Shown: positions 1 through 7,130 of the stretch, piece by piece
How positions within the stretch are numbered: the first letter of the stretch is position 1
Layout: every line of letters begins with the position of its first letter
NCBI GenBank assembly: GCA_027886925.1
Contig: JAPCJN010000002.1
Coordinates: forward strand, 46,465-67,387
DNA from: Nitrososphaerota archaeon
GTDB lineage: Archaea > Thermoproteota > Nitrososphaeria > Nitrososphaerales > UBA183
DNA: 20,923 bases
Reading direction: 5' to 3'
Notes under the pieces: generated by a model
Databases searched by the model: none
What the model was told of the DNA's origin: nothing
Seen by the model: the letters and a program-made list of their open reading frames with translations, nothing else
Translations under genes and position numbers: made by a program

Positions 1-43
1 GGCATCGACCCTCGTGTCGCTGTTCGTCTTCGGAGTCGCGTAG
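1..43 (+). CDS. C-terminal tail of an upstream gene, product unknown (partial)
   Basis: Reading from base 2, the frame gives a hydrophobic tail (ASTLVSLFVFGVA) ending in TAG at 41-43. The end of a membrane segment is plausible. Because pilin-like genes and a secretion ATPase follow, the missing part could be the FlaJ/TadC-type membrane protein that normally partners the ATPase, but 13 residues cannot prove this. The gene would lie almost entirely outside the window. It could also be a chance open frame. Confidence 0.35.
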   Translation, partial: ASTLVSLFVFGVA

Positions 44-55
44 CGTTTGTGGGCG

Positions 56-65
56 GATAAATATG
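56..65 (+). promoter_or_regulatory. TATA box of the pilin-like operon
   Basis: The AT-rich element GATAAATATG sits in GC-rich surroundings. Its centre is about 25 nt upstream of the TTG at 85, the usual archaeal TATA-to-transcription-start distance. This suggests a leaderless or nearly leaderless transcript starting at that TTG. It lies just after the stop codon of the upstream frame. Confidence 0.5.
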
Positions 66-84
66 GCAAGGCCATTCTGTTGCG

Positions 85-546
85 TTGAAGTTCCAGAACA
101 AAGGGAGGACATCTCGAGTGGGGATCAGCCCATTCCTCGCAACGGTGATTCTCGTCGTGATAACGCTGATGTTGGGCGGCATCCTCTATTCTTCATTTCG
201 GCAATTGGTGATCGCGCAAGTGAAAGACCCATCCGTGACCCTCGCGGCGACGAACGTTTCCGCGGACGGTGAGACTATAATCCTCGACGTGAAGAACGAC
301 GGGAATATCCCTGTAGCGCTCCAGGCCATCGACGTGACCTATGGCTCGGCATCGAACTCTTTCGTCGCGAGCGGCGCAGGAGCGAACATGACGCTCCTGT
401 CCTCGTCGGGGAGCGGCCTCAGCATGCAACCGGGTGACTCACTAACGGCAAAGTTCAAGACAAACTTCCAGCTGCCCGCGTTCGCGACCTTCACGGTCAC
501 GGTGGTGGGCGACCAGGTCGCAAAAGCGTTCAATATCCAGGCATGA
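85..546 (+). CDS. Archaeal type IV pilin-like protein 1
   Basis: A small protein of 153 residues with an archaeal class III (prepilin) leader: a basic N-terminus ending in ...RVG, followed by ISPFLATVILVVITLMLGG, the hydrophobic helix that packs into a pilus core. Cleavage by a PibD/FlaK-type prepilin peptidase is expected after the Gly. The rest (about residues 40-153) is Ser/Thr/Val-rich and probably a beta-sandwich head exposed outside the cell. TTG at 85 is chosen because it keeps the basic n-region and sits the right distance from a TATA box. A GTG at 118 has a GGAGG 9 nt upstream but would remove the basic residues. Its stop overlaps the next gene's ATG (ATGA). The pilin-like class is well supported; the specific role (adhesion, archaellum-like or other) is unknown. 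Confidence 0.75.
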   Translation: MKFQNKGRTSRVGISPFLATVILVVITLMLGGILYSSFRQLVIAQVKDPSVTLAATNVSADGETIILDVKNDGNIPVALQAIDVTYGSASNSFVASGAGANMTLLSSSGSGLSMQPGDSLTAKFKTNFQLPAFATFTVTVVGDQVAKAFNIQA

Positions 547-1184
547 TGCCCAGCCGGACCGCCATAGCCCAGTACGAGGCGACGGTAGTGCTGATAGTCG
601 TTTCACTTTCGCTCGCATCGATAGTCTATCAAGGCCTTAAGCCAGAAGCGAACTTGGGTTCCAAGCCCATCTTCGTGAACGATGAGACGATAATCGGCGG
701 CGATCCGACGATAGAGCGTGTCGTTTCGAATTCCTCCTCCTCGACTGTCATTTCGTCTTTCAGCGTCGACGCGGCTAGTTCGAATGGCGGCATTCTCGCT
801 CTAATTGGGGCGACATATTCATCATCGCCCACGCTTTGCACGGGCAGCGCCACGACATTTTTTTCGGTCCTGGCGCGTCAAGCGGGCTCGATCCAGATCG
901 CGACCGACGGAAGGCCCTGGGTCTCGGGCTCAACGGGGGCCTCGATTCAGGTGTCCGCCGGATGGCACGAGGTGATGATCGTGAATGGGACCACTTGCTC
1001 GATTTCGTTGCCCGGCGGAGAAGTTGTCAGTGGCCCCTGGAGCCCTGCGTCGACCACTGTTTCGCCGGTCCCCGTGGACGGCAATCCTGGCGGGATCACT
1101 TTTGCCATCTATCTTCCCACCGACGGGAACCCTCACAGCATCTTGATGACCTTTGGCGGAGGCTTCGATGCCTTTGAGATTTGA
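543..1184 (+). CDS. Pilin-like (pseudopilin) membrane-anchored protein 2
   Basis: 213 residues, starting in an ATGA overlap with the previous gene (a second in-frame ATG follows at 546). A short N-terminus with one Arg leads into the hydrophobic stretch EATVVLIVVSLSLASIVY (about residues 12-29), then an extracytoplasmic domain rich in Ser, Gly, Val and Thr with two Cys that could form a disulfide. The processing site is less canonical than in its neighbours (AIA/QYE rather than RG/ISP). It could therefore be a minor pilin or a simple N-terminally anchored subunit. The tight overlaps on both sides point to co-translation with pilins 1 and 3. I recognise no enzyme motif. Confidence 0.65.
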   Translation: MMPSRTAIAQYEATVVLIVVSLSLASIVYQGLKPEANLGSKPIFVNDETIIGGDPTIERVVSNSSSSTVISSFSVDAASSNGGILALIGATYSSSPTLCTGSATTFFSVLARQAGSIQIATDGRPWVSGSTGASIQVSAGWHEVMIVNGTTCSISLPGGEVVSGPWSPASTTVSPVPVDGNPGGITFAIYLPTDGNPHSILMTFGGGFDAFEI

Positions 1185-1584
1185 GGCTCGCCGCGGGGTT
1201 AGCGAGGTGGTATCTTCAATGGCCGTACTGATGATCACGATCGCGCTCCTGGGAGGCATAAGCGCGGTCGCGCTCGGGTCGATAAGGAGCTCGAGCAACC
1301 TCCTGTCATCCAGCTCCCAGAACGCGGCAAAGGGATACGCGCTCCTGCTCGCAGTCGTATCGGTTCAAACTAACTCCACCGGTTCCTACGCATGGGTCTA
1401 CAATTACGGATGGGTCCAGGGGACCCTCGCAGCGACGTACGTCGATGGGAGTTTGACGCAATCATTAACAAATTGCTCGGGAGTGGTCCAACCGCAAAAC
1501 ATGTGCTCGGTCCGCATTCCGCCGAACGCTCACGGAGAGGTGAGCCTAGTATTTGGAACGAAGAGCCTGGGTTTCTCGGTTTAG
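1168..1584 (+). CDS. Archaeal type IV pilin-like protein 3
   Basis: About 138 residues from the ATG at 1168, which has GGAGG five bases upstream and lies inside the end of the preceding gene. A TTG at 1153 is an in-frame alternative. The N-terminus has the prepilin leader pattern: basic ...ARRG followed by VSEVVSSMAVLMITIALLGG, then a small domain with two Cys and an NST sequon. The Gly-Val-Ser-Glu-Val-Val motif is typical of archaeal pilins, and PibD/FlaK-type cleavage after the Gly is expected. It is the third pilin-like gene in a row and leads directly into the assembly ATPase, so all four probably build one pilus-like structure. Confidence 0.75.
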   Translation: MPLRFEARRGVSEVVSSMAVLMITIALLGGISAVALGSIRSSSNLLSSSSQNAAKGYALLLAVVSVQTNSTGSYAWVYNYGWVQGTLAATYVDGSLTQSLTNCSGVVQPQNMCSVRIPPNAHGEVSLVFGTKSLGFSV

Positions 1585-3148
1585 CGCGTTCGCGCCCTTA
1601 GCGTCGCGTCTGGTGAGCCTCGGGGTCATCGCTCGTCCAAGCTTCTCCTCGCTTCGGATAATTCCCTTCGACCCTCCTCGAGGAGGGCGGCTCGTTGAGA
1701 ACTACGTCGTCGACTATGAGTTAAGGTCGGGCTACGGTGCGACCTACAGGTCGGGTTACGCTGTCTACATCTACGACGACCGCGGAAAGGGGCTCTACCT
1801 CGTCAAGGAGCCCTACGTTAGTCCTGAAGTAAGCGCGACCGTAGCCGAGGCGATAGATTCCCTGTCGACGTGGCTCGCTCCATCCCCTGTGATCACTGTC
1901 GACCCGCTCGGCTATCTTTTCGCCGAGCTGAGGCGTTCAGGCTTTCTCGACGGCCTGGCGGTCGAGCAGCAAGAGGAGAGCAAGGCGGTTACCCACTACC
2001 TGATGAGGGACATACTCGGTTATTCCGTCGTAGACCCTCTCCTGAGAGACCCGGAGCTCGAAGACGTCTCCTGCGAGGGACCAGGGAGGCCAGTGAAGGT
2101 GTGGCACAAACGGTACAACGGTCAGGGGTGGCTGGAGACCAACGTGATGTTTCGCGAGCAGGAGGACCTGAACGCCATCGTCGCACGGCTCGTCCAGCGC
2201 TCGAACCGGTCGTTGTCGGTCTCCTCACCAATCGTAGACTGCGTCCTGCCCGAAGGCTACCGATTGGCTGCGACCTGGGGAAAGGAGGTCACCTCTCTGG
2301 GAAGCTCCTTTAGCATCAGGAAATTGAGGGCGACCCCTTACACCATCTCCGAACTTGTCCGCGCCGGCACGCTTGACTCGAAGCTCGCGGCGTACCTATG
2401 GCTCCTCCTTGAGATGAGGGGATTCGTGATGATCGCCGGAGTGACCGCCTCGGGGAAGACGACGCTTCTAAACGCGGTCGCGACCGTCCTCAACCCGAAT
2501 TGGAAGATCCTTTCGATAGAGGACACAAGGGAGATCACCTTGCCCCAGGGGGGCTGGAAGCCTCTCCATACCCGGTTCGCGCACAACAAGGTCGGCGGGA
2601 GTCCGACGGGGGAAGACGTGACCCTATTCGACCTCGTGAAGCTGAGCCTGAGGGAGAGACCAGACTTTGTCGTCCTGGGCGAGTCGAGGGGCGAGGAGGT
2701 CCAAGCCCTTTTCCAAGCCGCGGCGACCGGGACGGGCTGTCTTACCACGTTCCACGCTTCACACACTGACGGGCTGACGACCAGGCTCACGCAGCCCCCT
2801 CTCTCAGTAGCTCTTTCATCCCTCGGGTTGATAGACGCAGTCGTCTTCATGGTGAGAGACCCGGGAGGCTTCAGGTACGTTCAAAGTGTGGTGGAACCAG
2901 GCGAGCCGTCATGGACGACTCTGTTCACGCGTGAAAGGGAAGGTGGAATTTGGGAGGGTTCCGCAGGGGCCTCGGCAAGTCTGGGGCGACGGGGCCAGGG
3001 CTTCGGGCGGTCTGCCAAGACGATCTCAATGGAGCTCGAGAATCGAGTGGCGTTCCTTGACGGGCTGGTGGGGAAGGGCGTTTCAGACTACGAGACGCTC
3101 GCCAAGGAGCTCAGGTCTTTCTACGCCGCGTCAGCCTTGACCTTCTGA
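1553..3148 (+). CDS. Type II/IV secretion (pilus assembly) ATPase, FlaI/TadA/GspE family
   Basis: Cytoplasmic hexameric ATPase expected to power assembly of the pilin-like proteins encoded just upstream. Visible motifs, numbered from the 1553 start: Walker A GVTASGKTT at 296-304, Asp box SIEDTREI at 321-328, Walker B-like DFVVLGESRGEE at 371-382 and His box TTFHASHTDG at 398-407. The N-terminal region (about 30-110, with ENYVVDYEL and LYLVKEPYVSPE) resembles the N-domain of archaeal FlaI homologues. TTG at 1553 is preferred because GAGGTGA lies 9 nt upstream; a GTG at 1613 would avoid the 32-nt overlap with pilin 3. At 531 residues the length suits FlaI-like proteins. The 3' end overlaps the convergent ligase gene by 28 nt. 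The usual FlaJ/TadC membrane partner is not inside the window. Confidence 0.88.
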   Translation: MERRAWVSRFSAFAPLASRLVSLGVIARPSFSSLRIIPFDPPRGGRLVENYVVDYELRSGYGATYRSGYAVYIYDDRGKGLYLVKEPYVSPEVSATVAEAIDSLSTWLAPSPVITVDPLGYLFAELRRSGFLDGLAVEQQEESKAVTHYLMRDILGYSVVDPLLRDPELEDVSCEGPGRPVKVWHKRYNGQGWLETNVMFREQEDLNAIVARLVQRSNRSLSVSSPIVDCVLPEGYRLAATWGKEVTSLGSSFSIRKLRATPYTISELVRAGTLDSKLAAYLWLLLEMRGFVMIAGVTASGKTTLLNAVATVLNPNWKILSIEDTREITLPQGGWKPLHTRFAHNKVGGSPTGEDVTLFDLVKLSLRERPDFVVLGESRGEEVQALFQAAATGTGCLTTFHASHTDGLTTRLTQPPLSVALSSLGLIDAVVFMVRDPGGFRYVQSVVEPGEPSWTTLFTREREGGIWEGSAGASASLGRRGQGFGRSAKTISMELENRVAFLDGLVGKGVSDYETLAKELRSFYAASALTF

Positions 3149-4803
3149 GATTCGTAGATTTCCTTCACCCTTTCTATGGTGTCGATGTCCGCGGGCCGCT
3201 TGTCGTCCCTTACGCGCTTGATTCGGGGGAACCTCAGGGCGTATCCGCTGTCGTGCCTTTCGCTCCTCTGCACGCTGTCGAAGGCGACCTCGAGCACAAT
3301 CTCGGGCTTTACCTCCATGCGGTAACCTCCGCTCCCCCGCGCGAGTCTCTTTATGCGAACCATCAACTCGTCGATTTCTTCGTCGGTGAGCCCCGAGTAG
3401 GCCTTGCCGATCACTTTCAACTCTTCCCCGTCCTTCACCGCGAAGGTGTAGTCGCTTATCTTCCCGGCCCTCTTCCCGTGCCCGTATTCCGCCGCGACCA
3501 TCACGACATCGAGCGTGTCCAGCTCCTCTTTGAGCTTGGCCCAATACCTCCCCCTTCGTCCGGGCGTGTAGGGGCTGTCAGGCTCCTTGAGGACGAGTCC
3601 CTCGTATCCGAGCCTCCTACTCTCCCTGAAGAAGGCCTCGATTTCCATCGCATCATGAACGGTCTTGGTGTCAGCCTTGTAGATGTCGGTCCCCTCGAGT
3701 ATCTCCCACAGCGCCCTGCGTCTCGAGTCGAAAGGATCCTCGTAGGTGGGGCGACCGTCGAGATAGAGGATGTCGAAGGAAAAGTACCGGGCGGGCGCGA
3801 TGAGCCTAGATTCCCCTTTGTCCACTTTCCGCAGCCTGCGCTGAAGGAGCTGGAACGAGATCGGCCCCTGTCCTTCTTTGAACGCCACGATCTCGCCGTC
3901 GAGGATCATGTCGTGAGGTATCTTCGCCGCCGCCTCGGCCACCTCCGGGAAGCTCGCCGTTATCTCCTCGAGCCTCCGAGAGAAAATCTTCACCTCGTTC
4001 CTGGCCTTGTGGACCTGCGCCCTCACTCCGTCGTACTTGAACTCCGCATAGAGCTCTTTCCCCTCGAAGTACTTCGCTATTTCCTCTGCATTTGGCATAG
4101 GTTCGGCGAGCATGAAACTCGCAGGGCGCATCGGCTCGATCTTCACCTCTCCGAGCCGACCGGCCTTCGCCTCCCTCGCGAGTAGGCCGATGTCTCCGAG
4201 CATCAGATAGGCGCGCTTCACCCTCTCCTTCCCGCCGCCGTCGAAGGCGGCGGCTATTGCCTCCTCGACCAGGCCCTCGACCAGGCCTATCCTCATCTCC
4301 TTGCTCAAGATCTTTACGATGTACTTCGCCTCTAGCGCGCTCTCGCTGCGGAGCAAGAGGGACCTGACCATCTCCCTCTTCAACAAGGCCGATCCCTTGC
4401 CTCGGGACTCGGTCATCCGCTCGAAAATAGAAGCGACGTCGAGGATGCTCAGCCTTCCCTCGGCGCCCTGGAAGAGGGTCGTCTCCTTCTTCCGCCCAAT
4501 GAACTCAGCGACGGCCTCGCTGAGGTCTCCGTGTTTGAGGTAGCTCTGGCTCAACTCGGCCTGAGTCACCCCCGTCACCTCGCGAAAGGCGCCGATGAGC
4601 GTCGAGTATCCCACTTGCGTCTCGTCGGCGCTCCCCTTGCGGGTCGCCTTCCCGGTCGCGAACCTCGCGGCGAAACCGACCTCCTCTTCGGTTAGGCGCG
4701 CAAGGAGGTTGGCGAGTATCGAGACCTTCTCGTTCTTCCCTCTGGCGAGCTTCACCTTTTCCAGCGTCTCCGCGAGATCTTGGAACTTGGTCGCTGTTGT
4801 CAA
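3121..4803 (-). CDS. lig: ATP-dependent DNA ligase
   Basis: Seals nicks in DNA during replication and repair by forming an enzyme-AMP intermediate. It has 560 residues, normal for archaeal replicative ligases. Domain order is an N-terminal DNA-binding domain (about 1-220), an adenylation domain with motif I KYDGVR (nucleophile Lys256), a motif III-like SFDILYLDG at 342-350, motif IV EGLVLK at 401-406 and motif V WAKLK at 421-425, then an OB-fold domain. The start is a TTG with GGAG three bases upstream and a TATA-like element about 38 nt upstream. ATP rather than NAD dependence follows from the archaeal/eukaryotic-type motif set. Its end overlaps the secretion ATPase gene tail-to-tail by 28 nt. 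Confidence 0.95.
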   Translation of the reverse strand: MTTATKFQDLAETLEKVKLARGKNEKVSILANLLARLTEEEVGFAARFATGKATRKGSADETQVGYSTLIGAFREVTGVTQAELSQSYLKHGDLSEAVAEFIGRKKETTLFQGAEGRLSILDVASIFERMTESRGKGSALLKREMVRSLLLRSESALEAKYIVKILSKEMRIGLVEGLVEEAIAAAFDGGGKERVKRAYLMLGDIGLLAREAKAGRLGEVKIEPMRPASFMLAEPMPNAEEIAKYFEGKELYAEFKYDGVRAQVHKARNEVKIFSRRLEEITASFPEVAEAAAKIPHDMILDGEIVAFKEGQGPISFQLLQRRLRKVDKGESRLIAPARYFSFDILYLDGRPTYEDPFDSRRRALWEILEGTDIYKADTKTVHDAMEIEAFFRESRRLGYEGLVLKEPDSPYTPGRRGRYWAKLKEELDTLDVVMVAAEYGHGKRAGKISDYTFAVKDGEELKVIGKAYSGLTDEEIDELMVRIKRLARGSGGYRMEVKPEIVLEVAFDSVQRSERHDSGYALRFPRIKRVRDDKRPADIDTIERVKEIYESQKVKADAA

Positions 4804-4836
4804 TTCTCCGTGACGTGACCGCCAGGATATTCGGGA

Positions 4837-4845
4837 CCTATATTG
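4837..4845 (-). promoter_or_regulatory. TATA-like element of the DNA ligase gene
   Basis: Read on the minus strand this is CAATATAGG, centred about 38 nt upstream of the ligase TTG. It would give a short leader of about 12 nt, which contains the GGAG next to the start. It implies the ligase can be transcribed separately from the acetyltransferase gene 63 nt upstream. Confidence 0.35.
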
Positions 4846-4866
4846 ATGTCTGTTCGGAGAAACGTT

Positions 4867-5364
4867 TCAGAGGGACTGGGCCATCAGGTACGCAGACTCG
4901 CCATCCTTGTAGTAGCCCTGCATCGTCCCTGTCACCTGGAAGCCCAGCTTCCTATAGAGCCTCACCGCGTCGTCATTGGTGACCCTCACCTCAAGGAAGA
5001 CTTCCTTGCAAGAGCCCTTCCTCATCTCCTCCATGACCTGCTTGATGAGCATGGTGCCGACACCCTTTCCTCTATGCTTCTCCAGCGTAGCGACAGAGAT
5101 GATGTGTCCCTTGCGGGCCAGGCCAAAACGCCTTATGACTGAAAGACCATACTCTATCCTACACATCACGTAACTTACGAGCTCGCCTTCGAGGTCGGCA
5201 ACGATGAACGTGTTGGGGAACTCGTTGAGTATCTCGTAGTAGAAATAGTCTGAGTAGTGCTCGGGGAGCGTCAGAGCATTCACGTTCACGACGCTGGGGA
5301 TGTCTGAAGCTTCGCAGTAGCGTATCGAGTAATCTCCCGCCTTGCCTATTACTGATTTTTGCAT
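4867..5364 (-). CDS. GNAT-family N-acetyltransferase (RimI/Ard1-like)
   Basis: Transfers acetyl from acetyl-CoA, most likely to protein N-termini as archaeal Ard1/RimI-type enzymes do. The acetyl-CoA pyrophosphate loop is HRGKGVG (about 97-103, matching R-x-x-G-x-G). It is followed by the conserved LEVRVTNDDAVRLYRKLGF region (about 124-142) and the YYKDGESAYLM strand near the C-terminus, all typical of the RimI/Ard1 branch. Length (165 aa) matches the family. The ATG at 5364 is preceded by a TATA-like element. The downstream neighbour on the same strand is DNA ligase, 63 nt away. The exact substrate cannot be deduced. Confidence 0.88.
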   Translation of the reverse strand: MQKSVIGKAGDYSIRYCEASDIPSVVNVNALTLPEHYSDYFYYEILNEFPNTFIVADLEGELVSYVMCRIEYGLSVIRRFGLARKGHIISVATLEKHRGKGVGTMLIKQVMEEMRKGSCKEVFLEVRVTNDDAVRLYRKLGFQVTGTMQGYYKDGESAYLMAQSL

Positions 5365-5390
5365 CCGCTATCTCGGACGGCTCCCGTCCC

Positions 5391-5400
5391 CTAAATAAGG
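5391..5400 (-). promoter_or_regulatory. TATA box of the GNAT gene
   Basis: Reads CCTTATTTAG on the minus strand, centred about 31 nt upstream of the ATG at 5364. It predicts transcription starting only a few bases before the start codon. Confidence 0.45.
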
Positions 5401-5658
5401 TTCGCCGGATATTTGCCGATATGTCTCTTCAAGGCGCACTTGAGTCGGTTGCCTTGGTCTCTATCACGACGCGGGGCTGAATGGAATTGGAATGTATCGG
5501 AGATCACAGCGCAATACTCCGTTCAAGGTAGTCTGGGACGCTCGTATTCTCCAACTAACAGGAATCTTCTGAAGGGGCAAGATGCTTTTGCCTATCTGCT
5601 CCACCCTGCTGGACTGTCCCTGCCGCAGAACAATCTATTGAATAGAGATTGGGTCGTC

Positions 5659-5730
5659 CTCCTCGACTGAGGGCCGCGATCCTCGCAGCCTCTGGAGAGG
5701 CATGGCGTGATGGCTCGACATGACGAGGAG
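5659..5730. other. Possible structured RNA: closing stem with two inner hairpins
   Basis: CTCCTCG (5659-5665) can pair with CGAGGAG (5724-5730). Between them are GCGA-TCC-TCGC (5676-5686) and GCCTC-TGGA-GAGGC (5688-5701). Together they could form a branched fold. The stems are short and no family is recognised. Archaeal intergenic DNA of this GC content can produce such stems by chance. Confidence 0.25.
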
Positions 5731-5938
5731 TAGGTGCGACTCAGCGATTTCTCTGTTCTTTGAAAGGGTCTAAGGTCGTACAACAACCCCCCAGGCCGAC
5801 GGCCCAGCGAAACTGGAAGCGTTTTCCTCCACATCTCATAGTTAATCAGTCTGGCATGATCACCTGGGATTGCCAGGGAACGGGGAGTCTTCCAATCGAG
5901 GCGCCCTTGGTGACGATATCCATTTGCCGCACGCTAAG

Positions 5939-5946
5939 GTTTATTG
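5939..5946 (+). promoter_or_regulatory. TATA-like element of the M50 homologue gene
   Basis: GTTTATTG lies about 34 nt upstream of the TTG at 5976. It predicts a leader of under 10 nt and supports choosing that TTG as the start codon. Confidence 0.35.
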
Positions 5947-5975
5947 CGATTGCATCGCGACCTCTCTAGAAGCAT

Positions 5976-7130
5976 TTGTCGGCGATAAACACCGAGGTCG
6001 ATTCCGCGGTGAGGTCGCTCTTCTCTGTGAACGACTACTTCGTCGCAGAGGAAGGGGCGGCCGAATACAGCGTCGCCTTCGACAACCGGTCTTCTTCGAA
6101 TTTCTTGAAGCTGTTGAAACTGCTGAAGAGGCCGGGTTACTCTGCGCAGCTCTACGGGGATCCAGAGCATGCCACGCTCCTCGTCACCAAGAATCCTCCC
6201 TTGCCGGAGCGCCGTCCCCAGGTCCTGAAGCTGAGCGCGCCGGTATTCTTGTTCTTCCTCACATTGCTCTCGACCTTCGTGACGGGTTACGTGGTCGCGG
6301 TGATTTTCCCCGACATCGCCCCAAACAGCTCGCCGCTCGAGATGGGCGCGGGGTTCGAGGCCGGTCTGCTCGCGGTTTTGGTCTCGCGCGAGCTCGTGCA
6401 CCGCTACATAGAAGGCAAGGGGAGCTTCTCGTCGGTCTCTTACTTCCTGCCTAACGTCCCACTGTTCGTCCCTATCCCGACCATGTACTTCCTGCCCACC
6501 TTCGGGTCAGTGAGCTTCCCTTCGACCCCGTCTGCGAACAGGAACAAGCTTTTTGACTTTTATTTCCTCGGTTCACTGGTAGCGGTCGCCGTTGCCGCGG
6601 TGGTCGCCTTCCTGGGGGCCGGCACGTCGGTCGTCCTCAGCCAGTCCGATTATGCCGCCCTTTTGGCGGGGAACCAGACCGCGACCATCCAGACAAACCC
6701 GAGCATCATCCAGACCGCGGCGCTCTCGCTCGCGCAGTCCGTCGGGCTCTCTCCCGCGGTCCCACCGGGAGGGACGCTGATTTTCTCGCCGATTGAGATC
6801 GCTGCGTGGCTCGGCCTCCTCTTGGCCTTCTTCAACCTCATGCCGGCAGGTCTCTTCGACGGCGGAAGGATGGCACGTCTCGTCCTGGGCGACAAGGGGA
6901 GCAGGGCCACCACGATGGTCACCGGGGCGCTGCTTCTCGTGGTCGACCTCCCCAACTACTGGGTCATCTTCGTGCTCCTCTTCCTTATGGCCTCATTCCC
7001 GGTCCAGGGGGAGACGCTAGATTCGATCTCGGGTCTGTCCTCCTCGAGGAAGGCCGTCTTCGTCGTGGCTATCGTGGTAGGGCTTCTGTGCGTCCCGAGC
7101 CCGCAAACCTTCGCTACGCTTCCCGCCTAG
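5976..7130 (+). CDS. Site-2 protease (M50) family membrane protein with degenerate active site
   Basis: Polytopic membrane protein of 384 residues resembling archaeal/plant-type site-2 proteases, which cleave substrates inside the membrane. Order: a cytoplasmic N-terminal domain (1-85), a first TM (about 87-110), the region where HExxH is expected, the conserved TFG...NRNKLFDF segment (175-195), further TMs, the third motif NLMPAGLFDGG at 287-297, and more TMs. The zinc motif reads RELVH (138-142): the first His is Arg, encoded CGC, one base from CAC. The Ala-Gly-Pro normally following the NR-LFD segment is also missing (FLGSLVAV). So it is probably an inactive paralogue or one working differently. 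The start is TTG, supported by an upstream TATA-like element. It ends sharing a CTAG with the convergent gene. Confidence 0.8.
   Translation: MSAINTEVDSAVRSLFSVNDYFVAEEGAAEYSVAFDNRSSSNFLKLLKLLKRPGYSAQLYGDPEHATLLVTKNPPLPERRPQVLKLSAPVFLFFLTLLSTFVTGYVVAVIFPDIAPNSSPLEMGAGFEAGLLAVLVSRELVHRYIEGKGSFSSVSYFLPNVPLFVPIPTMYFLPTFGSVSFPSTPSANRNKLFDFYFLGSLVAVAVAAVVAFLGAGTSVVLSQSDYAALLAGNQTATIQTNPSIIQTAALSLAQSVGLSPAVPPGGTLIFSPIEIAAWLGLLLAFFNLMPAGLFDGGRMARLVLGDKGSRATTMVTGALLLVVDLPNYWVIFVLLFLMASFPVQGETLDSISGLSSSRKAVFVVAIVVGLLCVPSPQTFATLPA

Larger units (their letters stand above)
5401..5975. other. Gene-free interval of about 575 bp
   Basis: No convincing protein gene on either strand. The open frames of about 80 codons here (5413-5670 plus, 5592-5834 minus) have unprotein-like composition and no start signals. 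The interval holds short inverted repeats clustered around 5659-5730 (listed separately), a 5-bp hairpin CCTGG/CCAGG near 5863-5877, and, at its right end, the TATA-like element of the downstream gene. I found no tRNA T-arm, RNase P or SRP RNA signature. A small RNA remains possible. Confidence 0.5.

Noticed and set aside
3253..4185. 310-codon open frame on the plus strand opposite the DNA ligase
   Set aside because: It is antisense to a gene with all ligase motifs; its translation shows no conserved motif and reflects the GC-rich codon bias.
5413..5670. 85-codon frame in the gene-free interval
   Set aside because: No start signal beyond a chance AT-rich patch, no domain or TM, irregular composition; treated as non-coding.
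5665..5752. Possible box C/D small RNA (CTGA at 5667, GTGATGG at 5707)
   Set aside because: The boxes are in the wrong order for C...D and a proper second D box is missing.
5592..5834. 80-codon minus-strand frame in the same interval
   Set aside because: No ribosome-binding or TATA signal, Arg/Ser-rich unprotein-like composition.
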